Source of the DNA: Tiliqua scincoides
Taxonomy: Eukaryota > Chordata > Lepidosauria > Squamata > Scincidae
Direction: 5' to 3'
Assembly: GCF_035046505.1 (NCBI RefSeq)
Contig: NC_089823.1
Span: forward strand, 4,146,767 to 4,210,766
DNA length: 64,000 nucleotides
In this document: in pieces, positions 43,199 through 55,100 of the stretch
How the letters are laid out: each line of letters opens with the position of its first letter
Numbering within the stretch: the first letter of the stretch is position 1
Notes under the pieces: model-generated
Seen by the model: only the letters and a program-made list of their open reading frames with translations
Databases searched by the model: none
What the model was told of the DNA's origin: nothing
Position numbers and translations under genes: made by a program

Positions 43199-46100
43199 GT
43201 AGGCGCCGGCCCGCTCCCCTGTCCGGCGCAGCCCCCCCGCCCCCGGGAGCGCTTCGGCTGAGTGGCTCTTCCCCTGGACCCGTGAGGCAGGGGCCTGGGC
43301 CTCCACACAATGGGGACCCTCCCTCAGCCCTGGAGGGGGCTCCTCGGCGGTTGGGTGGGGGCTCTCTTGGGCAGGGGCGTCGCATCCCTCCGTCGGGTGG
43401 GGGGGCAGGAGTCACTTTCCTCCCTCACTGGGGGAGGAGCAGGGGGTTCTCTTCCCTCACTTTGCCTGTGGGGGGAGGGGCAGGGGCTCACTTTCCTCAC
43501 TTGGGCGGGGGTTCACTTTCTTCTCACTTGGGGGCGGGGCAGGGGGCTCACTTTCTTCCCTCACTTTGCCTGTGGGGGGCTTTCAGCATCTCCCCCCCCA
43601 ACACTTGTTGTCTGTGTAGTAGGGATGTGCAGTGTGTGGGGAGGCAGCAATCCTACCCACACTCACCTGGGAATAAGCCCCATTGGCTATAATGGGTTGT
43701 GCTTCTGAGTGGGCATGCATAGGATTGGGCTCTGAGGCAGGTTAGGCAGAGCCTCCCCACCAGAGTCCTTCGGAAAGTGGCGCCATCCTGTGAGGTGTGC
43801 AAGGTGTGGTGGGGGGTGAGGTAGGTGAGGCAGGGCCTCCCCACCAAAGTCCTTTGAAAAGCAATGTCTCGGCCATGGGTTGAGTGTGCTTGAGCACCTC
43901 ACGCAGTGCTGCTTTTCAAAGGGCTCCAGTGGGGAGGCTCTGCCTCACCTGCCTCTCTTCCCACAGCAGTGGTGCTTTTTGAAGGACTCCTGCAGGGAGC
44001 CTCTGCCTCCCTAGCCACTGCACATCCCTGTTGTGTAGCACTCTCTGGGCGTGTGATGTGAACATCAAACAAAAGACAGGTCTCTTCTGGAGTAGCTTGC
44101 AGGTCTCGGTTTTGTCCCCTTTTGGTACAGGGAGGCATTAGTTGTTTGATTTTCCTCTGTAAAGTGCTTTGTGAACTTTTAGTTGGAAAGTGGTATATAA
44201 ATACTGTTGATAATAATAATAAAAAATTCAGATGCAGGAGGGAAGGAAAAGATGAAAGATAACCAAGGATAAGCGTGTACAAATAGGTTATATGAAATTA
44301 GGCTTTGTATCAGTTGGGGCTGAGGAGGAAGGGCATGTTTTTTCTTGGGTTCTGGGAAATATCTGATCTTACTGGAGATTTTGAGAGTTGGTCCTGATCA
44401 CCTTTACACCTAGTGAATGGTCCCCTTCTGTTTTTCTTTGGTACTGTATAAAGCAAAACTGTGTGTGTGTGTGAGAGAGAGAGGGGGGGGGCTTTTGTAA
44501 AAAGGGGCTTTCTTGTTTTCTTCTAAGATGAAATACCTCTTTTGAGATCTACTTAAAAGATAGGAGTAGTATAGTTAGATAGGGGAATGTTCTTTTTTCC
44601 CTTTCACACAACACAAGAACTAGGGACATCCACTAAAATTGAATATTGGGAGAGTTAGGACAAACAAAAGAAAATATTTCTTTACCCAGCATGTAATTAG
44701 TCTGTGGAACTCCTTGCCACAGGATGTGACGATGGCATCTGGCCTAGGTGCTTTTAAAAGGGGATTGGAAAAACTTCTGGAGAAAAAGTCCATCACAAGT
44801 TACAAGCCATGATGTGTATGTACAACCTTCTGATTTTAGAAATGGGCTATGTCAGAATGCAGGGGAGGGCACCAGAATGCAGGGGAGGGTCTTTTGTTGT
44901 CTTATGTGCTCCCTAGGCATTTGGTGGGCCACTGTGAGATGCAGGAAGCTGGGGTCCTCTTTGGCCTGATCCAGTAGGGCTCCTTAATGTTCTTATGTTT
45001 ATTGGAGATGGAGGAGTTGTTTTCCACTTTCTCACTTGTACTCTATCATAGAAGTTCTTCCTGGTGCCTTTCCCATCAACATCTAACTGGGTGAGGAATT
45101 TGGGTTTCTCTCCCCCTGCTTTTTCTCTCCTCCCAATGGTTTCTGTAATTTGGGCTGATTGTATATATTGTGTATAACAGTTACCCATTTCTTGTTTGAG
45201 TCTTTCTTTTGGTATTGTGGGGTTGCTTTTAATTCCCTGTGGAGGTATAGTCTTTGTTTACACTTTTTGTCTGTTCCACAGAAAAGTTGGGAAGATCTTG
45301 ATTGATCATCATTTCTCATTTCAATTCTGGACTACATTTACACCCAACTTGGATCCATTTGCTGATATGTTGCTTATAAACAATTAGTTCTCTTTTCTTC
45401 TTGCTTGATGTTTTTTATTTGCCCTTGTTCCAGAGGAACTGAGGGTGATGCACATGGTGGTTCTCTCTCATTTATCCTTGCATCCAACTCTGGGAAGTAG
45501 GTTGGGTTGAAAGAGTGACTTTAATGGCTGAATGGGAATATGAACTTAGACCTCCCCTGTCTGGTTTTGGCACTCTGTCCTCTAGACGAAACCATTGCGG
45601 TTGTGGTTCTTCTCTTTGATTGTCTTGACTTGAAGAAGGATGAGAGCAGGGATGATGAAGAGTGGTACTAACTGTGGGATATGTAGTGAGATGAAATGGT
45701 TTACATTCTTTTTTCCTCTTAAAATGGAATCGGACTGAAGGTAAACAGCAGCCTATTGGTGAACCACTGGTAAATTTCCAGTAGCCCACCTATTGCCTTC
45801 TACTTTCATTTATTCTTGCTAAGAATGATGGACTGGGTGGCTCTTGGTTTTACCAAAAAAGGCATTTCTTATACTCTTAAGTAAGAGACCATAACTCAGG
45901 TGAATTAAACTTTAACTGTTTAGCTTTTCTGAGTATGCATATTTGCTTTGTATGTTTAAAGCATTGCGAAGGTTCTAGTAAAATACACTCCCACAAGTGA
46001 AATAAAGTCAAGCCTTGCCTTAAAACTTCCTGGCTCACATACTGCCATTAGATTTCCACAGTGTCATGATTGTTTGGAGCTCTTCTTCCTCGTTTCTTGA

Positions 46101-49100
46101 TGCATACGAAGGATACTTTCTCAGAAAGCCAGAGGGAGGGGGATAGAAGAAGGTGCACGTTGCTTTCTGTATTAGTGATGATGGTGCATATGTACTTGTG
46201 AACACTACCCATGTGCAGGGGTGTTAGCATTTCAGGCATATTACTGTCCAGCTCCATAGAAGCTTCCTGTTGCTGTAGGATTCCAGTTGAACATTACTTG
46301 TGGCATGCAGAATATGTCTTAGAACAGCACTTCCCAAAGTGTGAGTCACAAGCCCAAGCCCAGTGGGCTGTGATCTGCACCCTCTCTCCTTTTCTTGTGC
46401 CTGTTTGGCTCTAAATAGAAGCCATTCCAGAAGCCCTATTACTTAATAGAGCCTCTGGAAGCCTCTTTTGGCCCGGTGACCCATTCTGCAGGCCTCAGAA
46501 TGGCCCTCGGAAGCCTTTGTAAGCCACTTCCAGTTTTCAGAAGCCAATTCCAGTTTCCTTCCAAAAACAGGAAGTGGTTTACAAGGCTTCGGAGTTTCAT
46601 TCTGAGGCCTGTAGAGTGGGTCACTGGCCAGGAGAAGCCTCCAGCACCACTAGGAGCATTGCAGCCCACTACAGAGGACAAGATGGGTTGTTGCACTGCA
46701 AAGATTGGGAACACCTGCCTTAGGATATGCTGCTCTTTTTCCTGGTTTGGGGAGCAGTCAGATCTGAAATGTCATCACTTTTATTTTCTTGGAAAGTCAG
46801 TTGAGTGGTTTTAGAGTAAGCTAATTTTGAGTTGAAAGAAATTCTAAAGAAGAAAGAAAAGTTACCTTGAAGTTGAAGTCTCTTCTTGAAGGCTCAAGCA
46901 TAATTCAAGAACATGGAATCTTTTGAAATGTTTCGGTCATTATATTTTTGGCTTATACCATAGTCTTTCGAGACTGAAGGTTGCCAACCAATATAAAGCC
47001 AATATAAATTCGACTGCACGCCTATGCCCACTTGAGAGTAAGTTCAGTTGAACTCAGTGGGGTTCAGTTTCATTTTCAGTTAAAGCATATTTACTTTGCC
47101 TTTCTTGCTACTGGTATTACACGTTGGCTTACAGAAATAAAACCAGAACACCAAAAATTCATGAAACAAAACAATTTAAACCAGGGATTCCCAAACTGGT
47201 GGCAACCAGGGAAGCACTCATCCGTGGCCCCTTAAGGAGTGGAGCAGGGATGGATGGCAGTGACACCATACCCAGGATCGCGCAGCTGCTGGGGACAGAA
47301 GGGAGGCACTTACTTAAGTGAGTGCTGGCCTCCGGGGGAGGCGGGGTGCGGGGAGCCCCATGGAAGCCTCCACAGAGTTCCCCAAGCCTATAAAAGCTAA
47401 AAATTGTGATTGCAAAACCAAAAGTTTCCAATTGTTTAGACTTTTTAGAGTCTTGTGGAGCTGTAAGAGCTATCCATGGGGCTCCCCGCATCCCCCAGAG
47501 GCCGGTGCTCGCTTAGGTAAGTAAATACCCACTTTGATCCCCAGTAGTGGCATGAACCTGGGGATCTTTCACTGCCATCCCCCTGCCCCCACAAAGACTT
47601 ACCATGGTTCCAAAACCCAAATAGGGCTTTGGGAACCACTGACTTGGTTGCAAAAGGGGGGGGGAACCCAAATTCTCACTGAAAGGCAACAAATTTATGC
47701 ATCCTTATTATGCATGTTAAGTACTCAGACTCTTCACTGAGGAATGAAGTTGCAGAGTTTCTCTGTTTGTTTTAAGGCCTGTGGTGATTCTTGATGTGTT
47801 CTCTCAAAGAAGCAGAAAGCTAAACTTACATATTGTTTGAATGACTTAAATTAGGGGTGGTCAGAGTGATTAGAAAGAATTAAACTGGGGCATGCAACTC
47901 AAATTGTTTTGAGGGCCACTTTCATACTTCTGTTAACTCAAGAGGGCTGCCTTACTGATAACAACTGAGAAGAATTCTTGTAACAATTTCTATTTGGGGT
48001 CACACTGCATGTAACTTTAAATGTATTATTTGGCCCTTGCATGCTTGCTTGTTTTTAAAGGTAAATAGCAACTGTAGGGAGCCAGTTCAGATCAGGACTG
48101 GGGGATGAGAACTTTACCCCAGTGGTTCCCAAACTGTGAGTCGTGGCTTCCTGGAGAGCCACGGACAGCAGCAAGGGGAGCCAGCAGCTAGGGGAGCCGT
48201 GGAATCCTCATGAAAAACCTGTGCCCTATACAATGTATAGGATTGTAGCCCTAATGGGGATCCATGGTCAATAGATTTCCCCCCAGCAGATCTAACAAGG
48301 CAAGCTGGGCAAGGGTCAAATGGGCAGGGGGAGAGCTCCACACTCCACAGAGTGCAACTTCAGATTGCACAAGCTGGAAATAATTGGAAATAAGAGGACC
48401 AACAGATGCCATGGATGCTGACTTTAACGTGGAATCCAAATGGTAGTAGCTTGGGACTGCAAAAGCTGCAAAGGGCTACAGCAGTGGTTCCTAAACATTT
48501 TCAACTGGCAGCTTCCTACATAGCTTGAGGGGGGCACTTGCTATGTGGGGAGGGGCAAAGGATTAAAGCCCGTTTGACACAGCCTTGACCTGATCTGGTA
48601 CTGGCCCTCTGCATTTGTTTCTAATCTTTTAAATAACAGTCAAGCTTTCATGGGGCAAATTACATGCTTGATGTATTGTTTGTCCCTCAGTGTGTTCTTT
48701 TAACTTCATTTTCTGTTAACTCTCTCTTTCTCTCTGAATCCCGTGTTATGCTGTATCCTGTCTCTGCACCCCTGTGAGTTTCTCTTCACCCTTCCTCCAT
48801 CTCCTTCCAAAGTGTGGTATTTGCATTCATGGTGCTTTTTTCTAAAATCACAGGTCTGCACCCTATCTCCTCTGATGGTGCCCTGGTCTATCATCTTTTC
48901 TATTCTGTCCCCCCCTCCCTTCCCTTTGATCTCTCTCTCCTGTATGTCTTCTCCTTCTTGCTCTATAGGGCAACAACATATAAAGCATTCCTTCTCCCGA
49001 TAGTTCACACAGTATGAGTGAGTCTTGTATGTAGTTGGACTATGTAGTGTGATTGCCTTGGGTGCAACAAGTTGGAAAAACTGGAGCCAAATCTACCATG

Positions 49101-52100
49101 TTCATGCGGACATAGGGAGAGGAGGAACAATATAGACATAGAGATGTAGTTATTGTCCCATCCATTTCTGATGGACTTGGTTGGGTCAGTATATGTTCTC
49201 ATGATCACTTACATTGTTTTACTGTCTTTTTATTCTGGTTTTATTGTTGGTTGTGCAACATATTATTGTGTATGTAAGTTGTGTATTGTAAGTCGCTTTG
49301 AGGCTGTATGGTGCAAAGCAGCATATAAATTCTAAAAATAAGAGGCAGGTGGGCAAGACCTGAAAGCAATGGACTAAATACAAAAAACATATCATTTTTA
49401 TTGGTTTTATTTAAAGCATTTTATTGTATTTTATATTGCATTTTAATTGTTGTACACCACTTTGAGCACTGGAAAAGCAGTATATAAATATTTTAAAATA
49501 TAAATATTTGGAATTCATTTGGGGGCCATCAGTGGGAAGGCATCATAGTTGACCCGCAGGCCTTATGTATTAAATTCGGGTTAAACAGTGGCTGAGTATT
49601 TGTGCTGCTTGAGAAGTTTTAATTTTTGGATTGCTTCTTTTAATTCTCTTCTTAATGGCTTTGAGAAGGAATGTTTGATAGTCAATTCCAGTTGTCCTGC
49701 ACCCTGTTTTAATACTGACTGTGTGTCAGTGATTGTTCCCTACTGTTTTGACTGATACCCATGCTTGAAGGAATATATTGCTTTATGAAATTATTTCTAA
49801 AGAAGCTCTAAAGGGGAGGAGTGACACATCCTGTGCTATAGATGTATGTAATTAAAGAAGGTGACCCCCCTCTCACATCCCAGTGGTTCCCAAACTTTTG
49901 ACCACCAGGACCCACTTTTTAAAATGATGCTCTATCGGGACCAAACTGGGTTCACCAGACTTCTTGAAAGGAAGATCTAGAAAGAATTTATCTGTTTATT
50001 TATTGGTAGGTAGGTAGGTAGTAATAACCAGAATAAAAACCTTTGAACATTTATCTCCCTTTATTTACCCATGCTTGCAAACTGCAGGAGTTCAGCTCTT
50101 TGCATGGCACTTAGCAACTATCTTATACACTACAAGAACTCTTTGCAGGATAATTAGCAGCTGCAGTCTAATTTTTGAATAGCCTCAGGGCTTGAGGCAA
50201 TTAGTTACCTCAGCAATTTTAATCTTTTTCAACTCACCACACACTGACAAGGTGCTAAAATTGTCAAGGTACACCATCAATTTTTTGACAGTTCACAAGG
50301 CACACTCATTGACAGCAGGGACACACATCCCCCAGTGGCCCTATGAACAAATGACACTCCCCCAAACTCTCGCTGCTTACCTGCAGACCATCCACAGCAC
50401 ACCAGTGTGCCACCGCACAGTTAAAAATGGCTGAGTTATCTGATCTTTCCGTCACCCTTTGGCAACCCACCAAAAATCAGGTTGCAACCTACTAGTTAGT
50501 CCTGACCCACAGTTTGGGAACCACTGTATAAGCCAATTAGGACTTTCAAGGTCAAAACCAGTGCTGTGAATTGGGCTTGGAAACAGTCTGGCAGCCCATG
50601 TAAGTTACCCCATTACTATGGTAATGGGATTAGATGTGTTGTGCTGATCAGCAGTCTATAGCGTTCTGGGTAAATTGTAGTTTTGGAACATTTTTCAGAG
50701 TTTCAACATTTTTCCTGGAGAAATGTAGCCACTTTTGCACTGATAAAGCAAATTGTCCCAAATGTTTTCATGATGCCCTCACCAAATTCTATTAACTTAT
50801 GCTAACAAATGCCTGGTGGCAGTGCTGGAAGGGTGAACTGCATGCATCTAATACAGGGGTAGGCAGTTATTTAAGTGTAGTGGTCTGTAATTGGTTCATC
50901 AGTGAAAACATAAGAAATCCTGAGTGTCCACTCATGTTTTAACAGTTAAGGCACAACTAAGTTGTGTTTAAGGACTTTAAGTCTGCTTTGCTTAAGAGCA
51001 TAAGAAGGGCCTTGATGGAACGGATCAAGAGCTGCTTATTCTAGTGCACTGCAAGAATCCCAGAAAGTGCAAGGTCGTCTACTGGAAATGGGTTACCAGT
51101 GATGACTATCTGCCTTACCCATAATCTAACATTACCTTCCAGTTCTACAGAACATAGGCTTTTGATGTCATCAGGATTTCAAAGAGCTCTTGAAGCTGCC
51201 ACCTTTTCTCTCTCTGTGTCTGTCCTTCCTACCCTGTGGTTTTGGTTCTTCTTGGATTGGATCTTAAGTTGAATTTATTCTCGCATTTAGTATTATGTCA
51301 ACAGGTATGTGGATGCGGGAGAACCCGTAAACATTATATATCTGGACTTTCAGAAGGCGTTTGACACGGTCCCTCACCAAAGACTACTAAAAAAACTCCA
51401 CAGTCAGGGAATTAGAGGACAGGTCCACTCATGGATTGAGAACTGGTTGAAGATAGGAAACATAGAGTGGGTGTCAATGAGCAGTTTTCACAATGGAGAG
51501 AAGTGAAAAGTGATGTGTCCCAAGGATCTACCCTGGGACCGGTGCTTTTCAGCCTCTTCATAAATGACCTGGAGACAGGGGTGTGCAGTGAGGTGGCTAA
51601 GTTTGCAGACGACACCGAACTTTTCTGAGTGGTGAAGACCAGAAGTGATTGTGAGGAGCTCCAGAAGGATCTCTCCAGACTGGCTGAATGGGCAGCAAAA
51701 TGGCAGATGCGCTTCAATGTCAGTAAGGGTAAGGTCACGCACATTGGGGCAAAAAATCAAAACTTCACATATAGGCTAATGGGTTCTGAGCTGTCTGTGA
51801 CAGATCAGGAGAGAGATCTTGGGGTGGTGGTGGACAGGTCGATGAAAGTGTCGACCCAATGTGCGGCGGCAGTAAAGAAGGCCAATTCTATGCTTGGGAT
51901 CATTAGAAAAGGTATTGAGAACAAAATGGCTAATATTATAATGCCATTGTACAAATTGATGGTAAGGCCACACCTGGAGTATTGTGTCCAGTTCTGGTCA
52001 CCGCATCTCAAAAAAGACATAGTGGAAATGGAAAAGGTGCAAAAGAGAGCGACTAAGATGATTGCTGGACTGGGGCACCTTCCTTATGAGGAAAGGCTAC

Positions 52101-55100
52101 GGCGTTTGGGCCTCTTCAGCCTAGAAAAGAGGCGCCTAAGGGGGGACATGATTGAAACATACAAAATTATGCGGGGGATGAACAGAGTGGATAGAGAGAT
52201 GCTCTTTACACTTTCACATAACACCAGAACCAGGGGACATCCACTAAAATTGAGTGTTGGGAGAGTTAGGACAGACAAAAGAAAATATTTCTTTACTCAG
52301 CGTGTGGTGGGTCTGTGGAACTCCTTGCCATGGGATATGGTGATGGCGTCTGGCCTGGACGCCTTTAAAAGGGGATTGGACAAGTTTCTGGAGGAAAAAT
52401 CCATTCTGGGTTACAAGCCATGATGTGCATGTGCAACCTCCTGATTTTAGAAATGGGCTATGTCAGAATGCCAATGCAAGGGAGGGCACCAGGATGAGGT
52501 CTCTTGTTACCTGGTGTGCTCCCTGGGGCATTTGTTGGGCCGCTGTGAGATACAGGAAGCTGAACTAGATGGGCCTATGGCCTGATCCAGTGGGGCTGTT
52601 CTTATGTTCTTATTGGAACCATTCAGATTTTTTTAAAAAGATTTTTTTAAATTTCCTCTTATTTTTCTTTGCATTTATAGTTCCAAGAGAACTGATAGAA
52701 CTTCACCTGAAACTCATGAGGAAGATTGGGAAATCTGTCACAGCAGATCGATGGGAAAAATATTTGATAAAGGTATGGTCTTGAATTGTGTTGAATTTTC
52801 ATGTGCAGCAAATTGACTTGAAAATTGGCACCCCAGTCTCTACCCTGCGGGCTCAGGGAGATTGAAATTTGTCTGAGGCCAGTTTCATATTCTTCAGAAG
52901 AAGAAAGGATATTCAGTGTGATGGCTGTAGTATGTAAATTTTTGTGTTCCTATTTTGGAACCTGACTGAATTCTTTGAAAGAGAATTAAACAATTTAAGT
53001 ATACTCAGTGAGAGATAGACCCACAAGCTACTGCACCTTAAGCATTAATTTTTTTTTGAGCTCACAAACTAGAAATGGAACAAAAGGTTGAAAATAAGGA
53101 ACCTCCAGCAGTGTAGTAAAAAAAAAGTTATTAGAAATAGAATATAGACTTCACTACTGCCATGCACAAACACAAAAACCCCTGTCTCTCTAGAGCAGGA
53201 GTGTCCAAAGTTTTTGACAGGAGGGCCACATCATCTCTCTGACACTGGGTCAGGGGCCGGGGAAAAAAAAAGAATTAATTTGAACTTATATGAACGAATG
53301 AAGGTCTTGCAATAGCTCAAGGCCTATAAAAGGCCCTGCACAAAGCAAGGCTGGCCTTTCCTTTGCTGCTGCTACTGCATTACAGATGTGAAACAACAAG
53401 CAGTGGAGGGAGCCCTTATCCCACAGCTCACGCAAGAGGTCAAACAGTCGCCCTCACACTGAGAGCAATTGCGTCTGGCCAGTGTGGGCTCCAACAAATC
53501 TCCGGAGGGGCAGAGGCTCATTGGAGACTGGGGGCTCCCTGAGGGCCGCATTTGGAGTCCTTGAGGGCTGCAAGTGGCCCCAGGGCCGGGGTTTGGGCAC
53601 CCCTGCTCTAGAGAAAGTGAATATAATTCATTTCACTGATCCTTCTGAAAGAAAAGCCATTTCACAAGTGTTCCTATCTGGCCTCAGATTGTATCTGTCT
53701 CCCAGTCCCCAGAGACCTTTACCTCTCTGCCACCCTATTGGCAGTCCATATTTCTGTCCTTTTTTTCTCCCCAAGTCCTGCGGTATTCTCACAAGCATTA
53801 AAGGCATAAGCACGTTAGGTGTGGTTGTGAAGGTGTTGAGATGCCCCACCTCCATTAGTCCTTGCAAGAGTTTGGGTTCTATTGAGTCATTCCACCCTCA
53901 CCCTGAGCACACATCACTCCACAGTCAAATACTTTATTAATAACTGAGGTTAGCACGCACACCATAGTGGGCTTCTCAAGGGCAACTAAGGAAATGTCAG
54001 TACGCTCATTGCTACCCAGAAAACAAGAAAGCTAGCTAGGTCTGCACTACTTACATGCCTATTTACAGGTTACATTGGTGCCATCTCAGTGTTCAGAGTG
54101 ACAGACCCTCCCCTTGGCATATGCCAAGGGGACCCAGAACAGTGGTGACTGGAGGCTCTTCAATACTTAATTTAAATTATTTTCTCTTTACAGATGTGTC
54201 AAGAATTCAACAGCACCTGGGCATGGGAGATGGAGAAAAAAGGGTACCTTGAAATGAGCATTGAGTGCAAGTTGGGAATATTGAAGGTAACTAATTCTCT
54301 TCAACTTATTTAATAAATTTCCAGGATAGAAAATTTGTTGGGTTCCATTTAGACAGTAGTCCTACAGGCTCATAAACTCTCCTCTCTTCCTTCCATCGAC
54401 TCCCCTCTTCTGTGCCAGTTCCGTCCTCCGTATCCAAGTTTCTTTAATCATGGTTTGTCAAATTGACAAATGATTTGCAATAACTTGAAGACCATATTGA
54501 AAACATAACTAGCGAACCATGGTTTGAAGAGTAGTTCAAATGTGAATTTTGGCGTGTTCATTCCAGGGACAGAACTTGGGCTCTTCTGAATGCAAAGCAT
54601 GCCATTTCTAAGAGTGATGTCCCTTCCCCTTCCAAAAGAAAGCTCCCCCATCATAGTTTTTTACAAATCGGCCTCTGACTCATGGAGTGGCGGGTGCAGC
54701 AGCAAGGAGCTCTTGTTAGTGAGCTGTGTTGTGCTTGACCCTCTAAAGCAGAGGTCTCCAAACCCCAGCCCGGATGCCAGATGTGGCCTGTGGCAAGCCT
54801 CTATCTGGCCCACAGCCAGCCTCTTGTCCCCTGAAAGGCTCTGGCCAACTCAACTGAACACAACTGGAGCTGTGCTGTGGTAGTGTCTGGAAAGTGTTCT
54901 GAGAGCCAGAGAGGTTGAATGAATGAGCCCATTCATTCATTTATTCACTCATCTAAGTTCCATCTCTAATTTATTTAAATTTTATATTTAAATTTTTTTC
55001 CAGCCCTCAACACCGCACCAGATATTTTATGCGGCCCTCTGGCCAAAAAGTTTGGAGACACCTGCTCTAAAGGGAAGCAGGGAGATGAGGCTGGTTGGGG

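Larger units (their letters stand above)
42540..43300. promoter_or_regulatory. CpG-rich bidirectional AAMDC/RSF1 promoter
   Basis: The sequence becomes strongly CpG-rich and repeat-free. It shows two ATTGG motifs (CCAAT boxes on the minus strand, 42576-42580 and 42700-42704), several GC boxes of the CCACGCCCCC type (42559, 42624), and no TATA box. RSF1 starts on the plus strand at 43003. AAMDC, whose first visible exon needs an upstream 5' UTR exon, should start here on the minus strand. Human AAMDC and RSF1 are head to head in the same way. The exact transcription starts cannot be read from sequence. Confidence 0.75.

Noticed and set aside
42904-43692. A longer RSF1 frame beginning upstream at 42904 and running past exon 1
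   Set aside because: The ATG at 43003 has the TISU/Kozak context and begins the human-like Ala-rich start. The frame beyond 43198 is intron, because exon 2 at 52681 continues the protein.
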